Assembly: GCF_026672545.1 (NCBI RefSeq)
Contig: NZ_JAPPRJ010000001.1
Location: forward strand, 124,001-188,000
DNA length: 64,000 bases
Source: Rhizobium sp. SL86
Lineage (GTDB): Bacteria > Pseudomonadota > Alphaproteobacteria > Rhizobiales > Rhizobiaceae
Reading direction: 5' to 3'
The notes beneath the pieces were generated by a model. The model was not told the origin of the DNA, searched no databases, and saw only the letters and a program-made list of their open reading frames with translations. Position 1 is the first letter of the stretch. Each line of letters begins with the position of its first letter. The translations under genes were made by a program, and so were the position numbers. Of the stretch, positions 26,295 through 36,889 are shown piece by piece.

Positions 26295-27379
26295 TTCCGA
26301 AGACGCTCAGCCGCTATTTCTTCAGACGTTACCTGATCACCGCCGTCTGGTTCCTGATCGGTGTATCGGGCATCATTTTCCTCGCTGACTTCAGCGAAAC
26401 GAGCCGGCGCATGTCGGGTTTCGTCGGCTACACGGTGACGGGCGGGCTGCTGATGAGCCTGCTGCGCCTTCCGCAGATCCTGCAACAGACCATCCCGACC
26501 CTGACGCTCTTCATCGGCATGACGACGCTGATCGCACTGAACCGCCGGTCGGAACTGGTGGTGGCGCGTGCAGCTGGTCTTTCCGTCTGGCAATTCATCA
26601 CGCCATTTGTGTTCGGCGCCTTTCTCATCGGTGTCTTTTCGACCTTCGTGATCAATCCGGTGGGCGCTTGGGGACAGAGCCAGGCGACCAACATGGAGAC
26701 GACGTGGCGCAAGGCCAGCAACGCCGCCAAACCGTCGAATTTCCTGCCGTGGATCCGTCAGATCAGCGGTGACAACGACACCGTCATCGGCGCCAAGAGT
26801 TATGAAAACGGCGGGACCGAACTCTTTGACGTCGCGCTGTTCCACTTCGACGCGAATGGCCGCATCTTTTTGAGACAGGATGCAGCTTCCGCGACCTTGG
26901 AAGATGGTTACTGGCAGCTTAACAATGTTCTCGAAACGCGCACCGACGCCCCCCCTGCCCGAAAGGCCTCGGCACAGGTGCGCACCAACTTGAAACGCGA
27001 GTTTCTGCAGGAGTCGATCACAAAGCCGGAAAGTGTTGCTTTCTTTGACATTTTAAGAAAAGTTGAGGCCGCGCGTTCGTTTGGCATCTCCACCAAGGCG
27101 CTCGAGACCCAGTTTCATTCGCTTCTGTCCTTGCCGCTGCTTCTGGTGGCCATGACACTCATCGCCGCAACAGTTTCCCTCAGATTCAGTCGGATGGCCC
27201 AATCCCGGTCCGTGATTCTGGGTGGAATCGTCAGCGGCTTCGTGCTTTATGTCGTTACGGTGCTCGTCAGAGCATTCGGGAGCAGCGGGGTGGTCCCACC
27301 CATGGTGGCAGTCTGGATACCAGTCACGGTCGCCATGGCACTCGGGGCAACTATTCTGCTTCATCAGGAGGATGGCTAG
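26291..27379 (+). CDS. lptG: LPS export ABC transporter permease LptG
   Basis: Second permease of the lipopolysaccharide extractor, 362 residues. It begins MIPKTLSRYFFRRYLITAVW, has the coupling stretch LIALNRRSELVVARAAGLSV near residue 85, a periplasmic domain in the middle and C-terminal helices starting LLSLPLLLVAMTLIAATVSL. The start at 26291 overlaps the lptF stop by four bases, and its own TAG overlaps the GTG of lptD by one base, so lptF, lptG and lptD are translationally coupled. Confidence 0.95.
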   Translation: MIPKTLSRYFFRRYLITAVWFLIGVSGIIFLADFSETSRRMSGFVGYTVTGGLLMSLLRLPQILQQTIPTLTLFIGMTTLIALNRRSELVVARAAGLSVWQFITPFVFGAFLIGVFSTFVINPVGAWGQSQATNMETTWRKASNAAKPSNFLPWIRQISGDNDTVIGAKSYENGGTELFDVALFHFDANGRIFLRQDAASATLEDGYWQLNNVLETRTDAPPARKASAQVRTNLKREFLQESITKPESVAFFDILRKVEAARSFGISTKALETQFHSLLSLPLLLVAMTLIAATVSLRFSRMAQSRSVILGGIVSGFVLYVVTVLVRAFGSSGVVPPMVAVWIPVTVAMALGATILLHQEDG

Positions 27380-29712
27380 TGGCGGTAAGTGACCGCGGGA
27401 ATATCAGACGGCTTTTTGCAGCCCTGCTGACCAGCACGGCTGTGTGTGTTGTTGCCGTCAACCCGTCAACGGTTCTGGCGCAGGATTCGTCCCTGGCGCC
27501 GGAAGTCGCGGATGGAGCAAAGATGCTCCTGCGTGCGAATGAACTGGTTTACAATCAGGACAGCGAGCGCGTCACCGCGATCGGCGGCGTCCAGATGTAT
27601 TACAATCGTCACCGTATGGTGGCGCAGCGTGTCGAATACGACCAGAAAACCGGACGCGTGATGGCGACCGGCAATATCGAACTCGTCGAACCGGACGGCA
27701 ATCGCATCTATGCCGATTCGCTGGACGTGACGGACGATTTTGCCCAGGGTTTCGTCAATTCGCTGCGTGTCGAGACGACGGACAATACGCGTCTTGCCGC
27801 CGAAAGTGCCGAGCAGGTCTCCAAAGACGAGATGGTGCTGAACAACGGCGTCTACACCGCCTGTCTGCCTTGCGCCCAGCGGCCCGACAAGGCACCGCTC
27901 TGGCAGGTCAAGGCTCAGCGGGTCATTCGCGACGGCAAGAATCACACGATCCGGCTGGAGCATGCCCGTTTCGAACTGTTCGGCCTTCCGATCGGCTATC
28001 TCCCCTTCGTGACGGTTCCGGACGAAACGGTCGAGCGCAAATCCGGCTTCTTGTTTCCGCGCATGACGCTGACCGACAAGCTCGGTTTCGGCATGACGGT
28101 TCCGTATTACCATGTCTTCTCGCCGAGTATGGATGCCACGATCAGCCCGACCTATTACACGCGTCAGGGCCTGTTGCTGGCGGGCGAGATCCGCAACCGG
28201 TTCGAATCGGGCGAACACTCGCTTCATTTTGCCGGTATCAGCCAGAAGGATCGTGACGCCTTCGACAGCGGCACGAGCGACCAGCGGGCGACACAGCGCG
28301 GCATGATCGCGTCCAAGGGCAAGTTCGAGATCAATCCGCGTTGGACCTTTGGCTGGAACGTCATGGTCCAGTCGGACAACAACTTTTCCAAGACCTACAA
28401 GCTCGCCGGCTACAGCAACACGCCCTTCACCAATGACGTCTACCTGACGGGTATCGGCAACCGCAATTATTTCGACCTGCACAGCTACTATTTCAACGTG
28501 CAGGACACGGATTATTCGCGCACGGCGGAAAAGCAGCAGGCGATCGTCTATCCCTCGCTCGACTACACCTATTATTCGCCGGAACCGGTGGCGGGCGGCG
28601 AGTTGAAGATCACCACCAACTTCACCAATCTGTCCCGGCGTGAAGACGACTTCTACACATGGGGCAGCTCCACGCGCTTCCGCGGTCTCGAAGGCAGTTA
28701 TAGCCGCTTCACGACGGAAGCGGAGTGGGAACGCACCTTCACGACCGATCAGGGTCTTCTGCTGACCCCGCTTCTGGCGGCACGCGGCGATGCTCTGCGC
28801 AGCACGGGCTCCTCCGCTCCGAGCTATAACGGTGTGAGCTACACCGGTGACTTCGAGGGCTCCGGCGGCGACACCCGATATATGCTGACCGCCGGCCTGG
28901 AAGCCCGTTATCCGATCCTGATGACGACGGCGAACAGCAGCCATGTGCTGGAACCCATCGCGCAGATCTATGCCCGGCCCGACGAGCAGATGGCCGGCGG
29001 TTTCCCGAACGAGGACGCGCAGAGTTTCGTCTTCGACGCCACCTCGCTGTTTGAACGAGACAAGTTCTCCGGCTACGACCGCATCGAAGGCGGTACGCGC
29101 GCCAATGTCGGCCTGCGTTACACCGGTTCGTTCGGCAACAATATCGGTGTTCGCGGCATCTTCGGCCAATCCTACCAGATTGCCGGCCAGAACTCCTTCG
29201 CTCAGACGGATCTGGTCAATGTCGGTGCCAATTCCGGCCTGGAAACGGATGTTTCGGACTTCGTGACACTTGCCGCGCTCGATCTTCCCAATGGCTTCAG
29301 CCTGCAGGGTCAGGGTCGTTTCGATGAAAAGACCTTTGATCTGCGTCGCGCCGATGCATCGATCAGCTACAATCTTGCCCGCGTGAGCGGCTCGCTGATC
29401 TATACGAACATCCAGCCGCAGCCTGAGTACGGCATTTCGGAAAAGGGTGAATTCCTGAAGTCCGCCTCCTCGGTGAAGATCAATGAAAACTGGTCCTTGA
29501 GTGGTACGGCGACGTGGGACATCAACAAGGAGCAGGTCATCCGGCGTGGCGTCGGCTTTACCTACGCCGATGAGTGCACCATCTTTACCGTTGCCTACTC
29601 GGATAAGCCGGCCAACACCGACCCGAACGACTGGACGGTCACGGCACGCCTCAGCTTCCGGACACTCGGCGAGATCGCGCTCGGATCAGAGGATCTGGAT
29701 AGCGACGACTGA
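27379..29712 (+). CDS. lptD: LPS-assembly outer-membrane protein LptD
   Basis: Outer-membrane translocon, with LptE, that inserts lipopolysaccharide into the outer leaflet. The 777-residue protein has a Sec signal peptide ending near PSTVLAQ, an OstA-like beta-jellyroll (LLRANELVYNQDSERVTAIG, VEYDQKTGRVMATGNIELVE) near residues 45-140, then a long beta-barrel with alternating aromatic strands ending FRTLGEIALGSEDLDSDD. Two Cys in YTACLPCAQRPDK could form a disulfide. The start is GTG at 27379, with AGGAGG about 6 bases ahead, and overlaps the lptG stop. Confidence 0.95.
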   Translation: MAVSDRGNIRRLFAALLTSTAVCVVAVNPSTVLAQDSSLAPEVADGAKMLLRANELVYNQDSERVTAIGGVQMYYNRHRMVAQRVEYDQKTGRVMATGNIELVEPDGNRIYADSLDVTDDFAQGFVNSLRVETTDNTRLAAESAEQVSKDEMVLNNGVYTACLPCAQRPDKAPLWQVKAQRVIRDGKNHTIRLEHARFELFGLPIGYLPFVTVPDETVERKSGFLFPRMTLTDKLGFGMTVPYYHVFSPSMDATISPTYYTRQGLLLAGEIRNRFESGEHSLHFAGISQKDRDAFDSGTSDQRATQRGMIASKGKFEINPRWTFGWNVMVQSDNNFSKTYKLAGYSNTPFTNDVYLTGIGNRNYFDLHSYYFNVQDTDYSRTAEKQQAIVYPSLDYTYYSPEPVAGGELKITTNFTNLSRREDDFYTWGSSTRFRGLEGSYSRFTTEAEWERTFTTDQGLLLTPLLAARGDALRSTGSSAPSYNGVSYTGDFEGSGGDTRYMLTAGLEARYPILMTTANSSHVLEPIAQIYARPDEQMAGGFPNEDAQSFVFDATSLFERDKFSGYDRIEGGTRANVGLRYTGSFGNNIGVRGIFGQSYQIAGQNSFAQTDLVNVGANSGLETDVSDFVTLAALDLPNGFSLQGQGRFDEKTFDLRRADASISYNLARVSGSLIYTNIQPQPEYGISEKGEFLKSASSVKINENWSLSGTATWDINKEQVIRRGVGFTYADECTIFTVAYSDKPANTDPNDWTVTARLSFRTLGEIALGSEDLDSDD

Positions 29713-29820
29713 TAGGCGAGAAAGCTCTAAAGGTCATTGTTTCGCCGCATGGACTATGCAAAGGAGCAAACGGGACAGTGAAAGCGCTCCCGTTTGCTGA
29801 AGAAGTGGAAGGAACGAAAG

Positions 29821-30762
29821 ATGTTTGCACGCGCAACATGTCGTCGCATGGCTATCGCCGCAACGGCAATCGCGATCTCCTTCGTGGTTGAACCACTTCA
29901 GCCGCCGGCATTTGCCGCAAGCGAAGTGGTGGCGGTGGTCAACAAGACCCCGATCACCAGTTCGGACGTCGCCAAGCGCGTTGCCTTCCTGAAACTGCAG
30001 CGCCGCACCGGCAACCTGCAGAAACTGGCGCGAGAAGAACTGATCGATGAAGCATTGAAGCGCGAGGAGATCGCGCGCGTGCGCATGTCGGTCAGCACCG
30101 ATGATGTTGATCGTTCGTTCGAGCGTTTTGCGGCCAGCAACAAATTGTCGGTCGCACAGATGTCATCGATCCTCAATCAGGCCGGCGTTGGCGTCGATCA
30201 CTTCAAGGCTTTCATTGCCGTACAGATGAGCTGGCCCCGGCTGATCAACGCCCGTTACGGCAGCGGAAAGATGTCATCCGAGGAACTCGTCAAGCGGATG
30301 ATGGAGAACAAGGAAAAGCCGGTCACGACCGAGTATTTCCTGCAGCAGATCATCTTCGTCGTGCCGGAATCACGGCGGAATGCCATTCTCGCCAAGCGCA
30401 AGGCCGAGGCGGAGAAATCCCGCTCGCGTTTCCCAGGCTGCGATCAGTCGAAGGAATTCGCCAAAACCATGCTCGACGTCTCCGTGCGCAATCTCGGCCG
30501 CGTGATGCAGCCCGAGCTTCCGGAAGACTGGAAGCCGCTGATCGAAAAGGCCTCCGCCAACGGTACGACGGGCACGCGCGTCACCGAACGCGGCGTCGAG
30601 TTTCTCGCCATCTGCAACCAGCGCCAGGTATCGGACGATACGGCAGCTGAAGTGGTGTTCCGTGCCGAAGATCTTGGCAAGGCCAAGAAGGAAGGCGAGA
30701 ACCCGAACGAGGCCAAGTATCTGGAGGAACTGCGCAAGAAGGCGCAGATCGTATATCCTTGA
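29821..30762 (+). CDS. SurA-like periplasmic chaperone / parvulin-type peptidyl-prolyl isomerase
   Basis: A 313-residue periplasmic folding factor for outer-membrane proteins such as LptD, encoded just before it. It has a signal peptide ending [14 protein letters not shown], a SurA N-terminal domain ([35 protein letters not shown]) and one degenerate parvulin-like domain ([12 protein letters not shown] ... [11 protein letters not shown]). E. coli SurA has two parvulin domains, so this is shorter. ATG 29821 has AAGGAACG about 6 bases upstream; the frame opens at 29794. Its stop overlaps the TTG start of pdxA. Confidence 0.85.
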   Translation: MFARATCRRMAIAATAIAISFVVEPLQPPAFAASEVVAVVNKTPITSSDVAKRVAFLKLQRRTGNLQKLAREELIDEALKREEIARVRMSVSTDDVDRSFERFAASNKLSVAQMSSILNQAGVGVDHFKAFIAVQMSWPRLINARYGSGKMSSEELVKRMMENKEKPVTTEYFLQQIIFVVPESRRNAILAKRKAEAEKSRSRFPGCDQSKEFAKTMLDVSVRNLGRVMQPELPEDWKPLIEKASANGTTGTRVTERGVEFLAICNQRQVSDDTAAEVVFRAEDLGKAKKEGENPNEAKYLEELRKKAQIVYP

Positions 30763-31790
30763 ACAGCATAACACGACTGGATCACCTGTTGGCGCTGACC
30801 CAGGGTGATCCCGCCGGCATCGGTCCGGACATTGCTCTTGCCGCTTGGCTGAAGCGCCGCGAACTCGGCCTTCAGCCGTTCCTCTATATCGGCGATCCCT
30901 CGACGCTCTCCATCCGCGCTCGCCTGCTCGGCCTCGATGTGCCGATTCAGGAATGCGATCCGGAAGATGCCGCTGCCGCATTCGGGGCAGCGCTTCCCGT
31001 TCTTCCGGTCGAGATCGGCAGCGAGATCGAGGTGGGCCGCCCGCATGTGGCAACCGCCAAGAGCACGATTGCCGCCATCGAGACGGCCGTTGCGCTTGCG
31101 ATGGACGAGCGCGTTGCCGCGGTCGTGACCAATCCCATTGCCAAATCGGTGCTGTATGAGGCCGGCTTCGGCTTTCCGGGTCATACCGAATTCCTGGCCG
31201 ACCTCGCCGAGAAGGCAACTGGCTTGCCATGCCGGCCGGTGATGATGCTGGCCGGACCGAAGCTGCGCGCCATTCCGGTCACCATCCACATACCGTTGAA
31301 GGACGTTCCATCCGCCCTGTCGCAGGACCTCATCGTCGACACCTGCCGCATTGCGGCGCATGACCTCAGGACGCGGTTCGGCTTCGACCACCCTCGCCTT
31401 GCCGTTTCCGGTCTCAATCCGCATGCGGGGGAAGAGGGCAGCATTGGCCGCGAGGACATCGACATCATCGAACCGGCGATCGAAGCCTTGCGCGCCGAGG
31501 GCATCAACGCTATCGGCCCTCTCCCGGCCGATACGATGTTTCATGACGAAGCCCGCAACCGCTATGATGTGGCCGTCTGCATGTATCACGACCAGGCGCT
31601 GATCCCGGCCAAGGCGCTCGGTTTCGACGATTCCGTCAATGTCACGCTCGGCCTCCCCTTCATCCGCACCTCGCCGGACCATGGCACCGCCTTCAGCCTG
31701 GCGGGGACCGGCCTTGCCCGGGAGACCAGCCTGATTGCGGCGCTGAAGCTTGCGGCGGAACTTGCACACCACGCCGGCAGGGTCGGCTGA
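30759..31790 (+). CDS. pdxA: 4-hydroxythreonine-4-phosphate dehydrogenase
   Basis: Oxidises 4-phosphohydroxy-threonine in the DXP-dependent pyridoxal phosphate pathway. The 343-residue protein has the expected start [16 protein letters not shown], the central [16 protein letters not shown], and the metal-binding His and conserved loop in [15 protein letters not shown], followed by [14 protein letters not shown]. The start is TTG 30759, which overlaps the upstream stop codon (TTGA). The last base of its stop is the first base of the rsmA ATG, so surA-pdxA-rsmA is one operon, as in many Gram-negative bacteria. Confidence 0.96.
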   Translation: MNSITRLDHLLALTQGDPAGIGPDIALAAWLKRRELGLQPFLYIGDPSTLSIRARLLGLDVPIQECDPEDAAAAFGAALPVLPVEIGSEIEVGRPHVATAKSTIAAIETAVALAMDERVAAVVTNPIAKSVLYEAGFGFPGHTEFLADLAEKATGLPCRPVMMLAGPKLRAIPVTIHIPLKDVPSALSQDLIVDTCRIAAHDLRTRFGFDHPRLAVSGLNPHAGEEGSIGREDIDIIEPAIEALRAEGINAIGPLPADTMFHDEARNRYDVAVCMYHDQALIPAKALGFDDSVNVTLGLPFIRTSPDHGTAFSLAGTGLARETSLIAALKLAAELAHHAGRVG

Positions 31791-32617
31791 TGGCAACGCT
31801 CGACGGTCTGCCGCCGCTTCGCGAAGTGATCGCGGAACATGGACTGGATGCCAGGAAGGCGCTCGGCCAGAATTTTCTCTTCGACCTCAACCTGACCCAG
31901 AAGATCGCCCGCACGGCGGGACCGCTCGAAGATGTGACGGTGTTCGAAGTGGGACCGGGTCCGGGCGGCCTGACGCGCGCCATCCTGTCGCTCGGCGCCA
32001 AGAAGGTAATCGCCGTCGAACGCGACAGCCGGTGCCTGCCGGTGCTTGCCGATATCGAACGGCATTATCCGGGCCGGCTCGAAGTGATCGAGGGCGACGC
32101 GCTGAAGACGGATTTCGAGGCGCTTGCACCTGAGGGTCCGGTCAGGATCATCGCCAACCTGCCTTATAATGTCGGCACGCAACTGCTGATCAACTGGCTG
32201 CTGCCCAAAACATGGCCGCCCTTCTGGCAGTCGATGACGCTGATGTTCCAGAAGGAAGTCGGCCAGCGTATCGTCGCCGACGAGGAGGACGACCATTACG
32301 GCCGACTGGGCGTGCTCTGCGGCTGGCGGACGGACGCCCGCATGGCCTTCGACGTTCCGCCGCAGGCCTTCTCGCCGCCGCCGAAGGTGACCTCCACCGT
32401 CGTCCACCTCACACCGCGCGAAACGCCCCTGCCCTGCGATGTGGCAAAACTCGAGCGTGTCACCCAGGCAGCCTTCGGCCAGCGCCGCAAGATGTTGCGC
32501 CAGAGCCTCAAATCCGTCGGCGGTGAAGCGCTTCTGGTACGCGCTGGCATCGATCCGTCACGGCGGGCGGAAACGCTCTCTGTCGTCGAGTTCGTCGCAC
32601 TCGCCAATGCGCTCTGA
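31790..32617 (+). CDS. rsmA: 16S rRNA dimethyladenosine transferase
   Basis: RsmA (KsgA) dimethylates the two adjacent adenines A1518 and A1519 in the 3' hairpin of 16S rRNA during 30S maturation. The 275-residue protein has [20 protein letters not shown] near residue 22, SAM motif [17 protein letters not shown] near residue 50, the acidic ribose loop [10 protein letters not shown] and the catalytic motif [14 protein letters not shown] near residue 122. The ATG at 31790 overlaps the pdxA stop by one base. The stop codon sits in the loop of an 11 bp hairpin. Confidence 0.97.
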   Translation: MATLDGLPPLREVIAEHGLDARKALGQNFLFDLNLTQKIARTAGPLEDVTVFEVGPGPGGLTRAILSLGAKKVIAVERDSRCLPVLADIERHYPGRLEVIEGDALKTDFEALAPEGPVRIIANLPYNVGTQLLINWLLPKTWPPFWQSMTLMFQKEVGQRIVADEEDDHYGRLGVLCGWRTDARMAFDVPPQAFSPPPKVTSTVVHLTPRETPLPCDVAKLERVTQAAFGQRRKMLRQSLKSVGGEALLVRAGIDPSRRAETLSVVEFVALANAL

Positions 32618-32628
32618 AGCGCATTGGC
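32603..32628. terminator. Hairpin carrying the rsmA stop codon between convergent genes
   Basis: An 11 bp perfect stem, GCCAATGCGCT (32603-32613) and AGCGCATTGGC (32618-32628), with loop CTGA. The TGA stop of rsmA is in the loop. No T-run follows on either strand, so it is more likely a 3' stabilising hairpin or weak terminator between rsmA and gmk. Confidence 0.5.
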
Positions 32629-32639
32629 CGACGAAACGA

Positions 32640-33308
32640 TCAGCCCGGCAGGACCGGTTCTTCTTCCAGAAGATTGCGGACGAAATCGAACAGGCCGTGA
32701 CGGCGGTCCCGTCGAATGCGCTCGGCGTTGACGATGCAACTCACGTGGCCGAAGGCTTCGTCGAGATCGTCATTGACGATGACGTAGTCATATTCCCGCC
32801 AGTGTTCGATTTCCGCGCGGGAGTTCAAGAGGCGGGTGCGGATCACCTCTTCAGTGTCTTCGGCACGGCGATGCAGGCGCGACTGCAGTTCCGTCATGCT
32901 CGGCGGCAGAACGAAGATGGAGACGATGTCCGCCTTCATCTTTTCCTGCAATTGCAGGGCGCCCTGCCAGTCGATGTCGAACAGCATGTCGCGGCCCTCG
33001 GCCATGGCCAGTTCCACCGGCTCACGCGGCGTGCCGTAGAAATTGCCGTGCACCTCGGCCCATTCCAGCAGTTCGCCATTGTCGCGCATGCGCTCGAACT
33101 GGGGAATGGTGATGAAGTGATAATGTTTGCCGGCGATCTCGCTCGGTCGCTTGGCGCGGGTCGTTACGCTGACCGAGATTTCCAGGCTGTGATCGTCGCG
33201 CAGCAGGTTGCCGGCAATCGTCGACTTTCCGGCGCCCGATGGCGAGGAGAGCACCAGCATCAGCCCGCGGCGGGCAATCTTGACGTGCGAGGACGGCGCC
33301 GGTTTCAT
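32640..33308 (-). CDS. gmk: Guanylate kinase
   Basis: Phosphorylates GMP to GDP. The 222-residue protein has the P-loop [19 protein letters not shown] near residue 19, the GMP-binding segment [20 protein letters not shown] and [19 protein letters not shown] chose ATG 33308 over the in-frame GTG 33317 because the GGAG ribosome site lies about 10 bases before the ATG and abuts the GTG. It lies 5 bases after the yicC stop on the same strand. Confidence 0.96.
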   Translation of the reverse strand: MKPAPSSHVKIARRGLMLVLSSPSGAGKSTIAGNLLRDDHSLEISVSVTTRAKRPSEIAGKHYHFITIPQFERMRDNGELLEWAEVHGNFYGTPREPVELAMAEGRDMLFDIDWQGALQLQEKMKADIVSIFVLPPSMTELQSRLHRRAEDTEEVIRTRLLNSRAEIEHWREYDYVIVNDDLDEAFGHVSCIVNAERIRRDRRHGLFDFVRNLLEEEPVLPG

Positions 33309-33313
33309 ACGGA

Positions 33314-34201
33314 TCACTCCAAGTTCTGGACCTGCTCACGGAACTGGTCGATCACGACCTTCAGTTCCAACCCTGCCGCGGTTACCGCAGCCGCGTTCGA
33401 TTTGGAACAGATGGTATTCGACTCCCGGTTAAATTCCTGTGCAAGAAAATCGAGCTTGCGCCCGATCGGCCCGCCTTTGGCAAGCAGATCGTCGGCCGCC
33501 GCCACATGTGCCTTCAGCCGGTCGATCTCTTCGCGAAGATCCGCCTTCGTGGCGAGCAGAGCCGCCTCCGCATAAAGACGGTCCCGGTCGAGCCCTGTCG
33601 CGGCCTCCGTCAACAGCGCTATCTGCTGGCCGAGCCGCCGGGCGATTTCCTCCGTGCTGCGCGACGGGTCGCTTTCGACCCGCTGTGTCAGCTCGGCAAT
33701 TGTTCGCACATGCGCAGACAGGATCGCGGCCAGCGCCTCGCCTTCCGACAGGCGCATGGCGATCAGATCATCCAGCGCCTGTTCGAGCCCCTCCAGGATC
33801 GCGCGGTCGCGCGCCTCCGCCGCGGCCTCATTTTCTTCCGCCTCACGAAAATCGACGAGCCCGCGGATGGCAAGCAGGCTGTCCAGTTTCAGCGGCGCAG
33901 GGTCGACCAGGTCTCCCAGTTCGGCCCTCAGTGCCTGCACGGCGGCAAGCGCCTCCCGGTTCAGCACAGCCTCGACCTTGGCTTCGGTAACGGAGACGGT
34001 GAGCGAGATCTGCAGGTTGCCGCGGTTGAGACGCGACGACAGCAGCCTGCGCACTTCGACCTCCAGCCCTTCGAAACCCGAGGGCAGACGCAGCCTCAAG
34101 TCCAGGCCCTTGCCATTGACAGAGCGCAGTTCCCAGACCCAGCGATGGCGGCCCGTCGTTCCCTCACGCCGGGCAAACCCCGTCATGGATTGAACGTTCA
34201 T
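33314..34201 (-). CDS. YicC/YloC family endoribonuclease
   Basis: A 295-residue protein of the YicC family; members form a ring-like endoribonuclease implicated in small-RNA turnover and stationary-phase fitness. The start [14 protein letters not shown] and [15 protein letters not shown] are diagnostic, and the C-terminal DUF1732-like end is [23 protein letters not shown] 34201 gives the family N-terminus; the frame extends to 34258 without support. It sits between mltG and gmk, a usual neighbourhood, but a terminator separates it from mltG. Confidence 0.93.
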   Translation of the reverse strand: MNVQSMTGFARREGTTGRHRWVWELRSVNGKGLDLRLRLPSGFEGLEVEVRRLLSSRLNRGNLQISLTVSVTEAKVEAVLNREALAAVQALRAELGDLVDPAPLKLDSLLAIRGLVDFREAEENEAAAEARDRAILEGLEQALDDLIAMRLSEGEALAAILSAHVRTIAELTQRVESDPSRSTEEIARRLGQQIALLTEAATGLDRDRLYAEAALLATKADLREEIDRLKAHVAAADDLLAKGGPIGRKLDFLAQEFNRESNTICSKSNAAAVTAAGLELKVVIDQFREQVQNLE

Positions 34202-34221
34202 TCGGCAAACCCTTCCTGATG

Positions 34222-34246
34222 AAGAAAGGCCGCCAGAACGGCGGCC
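34222..34246 (-). terminator. Rho-independent terminator after mltG
   Basis: On the minus strand a 7 bp G/C stem (GGCCGCC and GGCGGCC, 34228-34246) with a 5-base loop is followed by TTTCTT. It lies 8 bases after the mltG stop and just before the yicC start. Confidence 0.8.
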
Positions 34247-34254
34247 AATGATGC

Positions 34255-35469
34255 TCAATTGCCTTGCGGCGGTTTCTCTGCCTGATTGCCGCCCGGCAGG
34301 CCGTCCTGCGCCTCCTCGGCCGCGCCAGTCGCCTTGGCGCGCTCGGCCTCCATCTTGCGCCAGCGACGGACATTGGCATTGTGCTCGTCGAGCGTTGCGG
34401 CAAAGACGTGGCCGCCGGTGCCATCGGCAACGAAATAGAGGTCTTTCGTCCGCCAGGGATTGGCAACGGCTTCCAGTGCCGCCCGGCCGGGATTGGCGAT
34501 CGGTGCCGGTGGCAGGCCCTTGATCTGGTAGGTGTTGTAGGGCGTCGCCTTGTCGAGATCGGACTGATAGATCGGACGATCGGCCGGTTTTCCGGCTCCG
34601 CCGAAGATGCCGTAGATGACGGTCGGATCCGACTGCAGGCGCATGCCCTTGTTCAGGCGATTGATGAAGACGGACGCGACATGCGCACGCTCGTCATCCT
34701 TGCCAGTTTCCTTCTCGACGATCGAGGCAAGCGTCACGAATTCCTGCTTCGTTTTGACTGGTAGATCGGCATCGCGGCGCTCCCAGATCTGGTCGATCAG
34801 GCGCTCCTGGGCAACCCGCATCTGGGTCAGGATTTCCTCGCGCTTGGTGCCACGGGAGAACTTGTAGGTATCCGGACGCAGGCTGCCTTCCGGCGGCAGT
34901 TCGTTTGGCAGATCGCCTTCCAACACGGGATCGGCTGCGAGCCGCGCCATCATCTGCTGCACCGTCAAGCCTTCCGGCATCGAGACGGAGTAAAGGATGG
35001 ATTTTCCCGATTCCAGCAGGCTGGCGATATCCTTCATCGAGGTGCCGGCCTTGATCTCGTATTCACCGGCCTTCAGCGTCTCACCGTCGCGCATGTAGCT
35101 CGCGGTCACATAACGGAAGATCCGCGCATCCGAGACGATGCCGCTACGCTCCAGGCTCTGCGCGATCTGCGCGACACCGGCGCCGTTCGGCACGACGAAA
35201 TGGGTGTTGACCTCAAGCGGACCCGGGTTCTGGTATTCCCGGATGACATAATAGAAACCTGCGACGGCGATCACGCAGGCGAACACCACCATCGTCATCA
35301 CGAAGTTCAAAAAGATGACGATCTGGCTGCGCGCCTTCTTGGAACGGCGTGGGGGCTCCGGAACTCTTTCGGGTTTCAGAGCCTCGTTCGGCGATTTCGG
35401 GATCAGCGGCCCGCCGCCAATCGCGGCCCGGCCATTGCCCGCATCGCTGCTGCTGTTCGTATCGGTCAC
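34255..35469 (-). CDS. mltG: Endolytic murein transglycosylase
   Basis: Cleaves nascent glycan strands at the inner membrane and so sets their length. The 404-residue protein has a cytosolic Pro/Lys/Arg-rich N-terminus, one membrane helix (IVIFLNFVMTMVVFACVIAV) near residue 55, then the YceG-like domain: SMPEGLTVQQMMARLA, the catalytic Glu in LASIVEKETGKDDE, VFINRLNKGMRLQSDPTVIY and NPGRAALEAVANP. GTG 35469 has AAGGAG about 9 bases ahead, which favours it over the TTG at 35511. A Pro/Gly/Gln-rich tail follows the domain. fabF lies 110 bp upstream on the same strand. Confidence 0.94.
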   Translation of the reverse strand: MTDTNSSSDAGNGRAAIGGGPLIPKSPNEALKPERVPEPPRRSKKARSQIVIFLNFVMTMVVFACVIAVAGFYYVIREYQNPGPLEVNTHFVVPNGAGVAQIAQSLERSGIVSDARIFRYVTASYMRDGETLKAGEYEIKAGTSMKDIASLLESGKSILYSVSMPEGLTVQQMMARLAADPVLEGDLPNELPPEGSLRPDTYKFSRGTKREEILTQMRVAQERLIDQIWERRDADLPVKTKQEFVTLASIVEKETGKDDERAHVASVFINRLNKGMRLQSDPTVIYGIFGGAGKPADRPIYQSDLDKATPYNTYQIKGLPPAPIANPGRAALEAVANPWRTKDLYFVADGTGGHVFAATLDEHNANVRRWRKMEAERAKATGAAEEAQDGLPGGNQAEKPPQGN

Positions 35470-35579
35470 CGGCACTCCTTCTGATACTCTAACACTGCCG
35501 TTCTTGGCCAACCAATGCGGCGAAAACAGGGTTCAGAAGACGACAGCCCGGCCAACAGCCCGGCAGACCCGTCTCGCGA

Positions 35580-36842
35580 TCAGCCTTCGTAACGACGCAG
35601 AACGAGGGAGGCGTTCGTTCCGCCAAAACCGAAGGAATTGGACAAAGCGACGTTGATCTCTCGCTTGCGCGCCACATGCGGCACCAGATCGATCGCCGTC
35701 TCGACATCGGGATTGTCGAGGTTGAGCGTCGGCGGAGCGACATTATCGCGGATTGCAAGGGCCGTGAAGATGGCCTCGACCGCACCGGCTGCGCCCAGCA
35801 GGTGGCCGATCGCCGACTTGGTCGACGACATGGAGATCTTCGAGGCAGCATTGCCGACGAGGCGCTCGACGGCACCCAATTCGATGGTATCGGCCATCGT
35901 CGAGGTTCCGTGCGCGTTGATGTAGTCGATATCCGAGGCGCTGAGGCCGGCCCGCTTCAGGGCAGCGCTCATGCAGCGGAACGCACCATCGCCATCTTCC
36001 GACGGGGCGGTGATATGGTAAGCGTCGCCGGACAGACCGTAACCGACCACTTCGGCATAGATCTTGGCGCCGCGTGCCTTGGCGTGCTCCAGTTCCTCGA
36101 GGACGACGATGCCGGCGCCCTCGCCCATCACGAACCCGTCACGGTCGCGGTCATAGGGGCGCGAGGCCTTTTGCGGATTGTCGTTGTTCTGGGTCGACAG
36201 CGCCTTGCAGGCGGAGAAGCCGGCAAGCGACATGCGGCAGATCGGCGATTCGGCGCCGCCGGCCACCATCACATCGGCATCGCCGAGCGCGATCAGGCGG
36301 CTTGCGTCACCGATCGCGTGGGCGCCTGTCGAGCAGGCCGTCACGACGGAGTGGTTGGGGCCGCGCAGCTTGTGCTTGATCGACACATGTCCGGAGACGA
36401 GGTTGATCAGACGGCCCGGAATGAAAAAGGGAGAGATGCGGCGTGGCCCCTTGTCGCGCAGCGTATAACCGGCCTCGACAATACCATCGAGACCGCCGAT
36501 GCCGGAACCGATCAGCACGCCGGTGGCGCACTGGTCCTCGTCCGTCTTCGGAGCCCAGCCGGCATCGGCCAGCGCCATGTCGGCGGCCGCCATGCCATAC
36601 ACGATGAAGGGATCAACCTTGCGCTGTTCCTTCGGCTCCATCCAGTCATCGGCGTTGAAGGTGCCGTCCGAACCGTCGCCGAAGGGAATTCGACAGGCGA
36701 TCTTGGCGGGAATATCTTCAACTTCAAAATCGGTGACGCGGCGCGCCGCGTTCTGACCGGCGAGCAAGCGCGACCAGGTGACCTCCGTGCCACAGCCGAG
36801 AGGAGATACCATACCGGTACCGGTGATAACGACACGCCTCAT
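35580..36842 (-). CDS. fabF: 3-oxoacyl-ACP synthase II (KAS II)
   Basis: Condenses malonyl-ACP with acyl-ACP in fatty acid elongation. The 420-residue thiolase-fold protein starts MRRVVITGTGMVSPLGCG, has the nucleophile Cys in VVTACSTGAHAIGDA near residue 169, the first active-site His in NAHGTSTMADTIELGA near residue 310 and the second in SAIGHLLGAAGAVEA near residue 345. It lies downstream of acpP, with a hairpin in the 114 bp between them. Confidence 0.97.
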   Translation of the reverse strand: MRRVVITGTGMVSPLGCGTEVTWSRLLAGQNAARRVTDFEVEDIPAKIACRIPFGDGSDGTFNADDWMEPKEQRKVDPFIVYGMAAADMALADAGWAPKTDEDQCATGVLIGSGIGGLDGIVEAGYTLRDKGPRRISPFFIPGRLINLVSGHVSIKHKLRGPNHSVVTACSTGAHAIGDASRLIALGDADVMVAGGAESPICRMSLAGFSACKALSTQNNDNPQKASRPYDRDRDGFVMGEGAGIVVLEELEHAKARGAKIYAEVVGYGLSGDAYHITAPSEDGDGAFRCMSAALKRAGLSASDIDYINAHGTSTMADTIELGAVERLVGNAASKISMSSTKSAIGHLLGAAGAVEAIFTALAIRDNVAPPTLNLDNPDVETAIDLVPHVARKREINVALSNSFGFGGTNASLVLRRYEG

Positions 36843-36889
36843 GCCAGCGTCCCACCCCGCACGTCTAATGTACCATCACATTACTGAAA

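Noticed and set aside
27466-29169. 567-codon minus-strand frame inside lptD
   Set aside because: Antisense shadow; lptD is supported by operon overlap and signal peptide.
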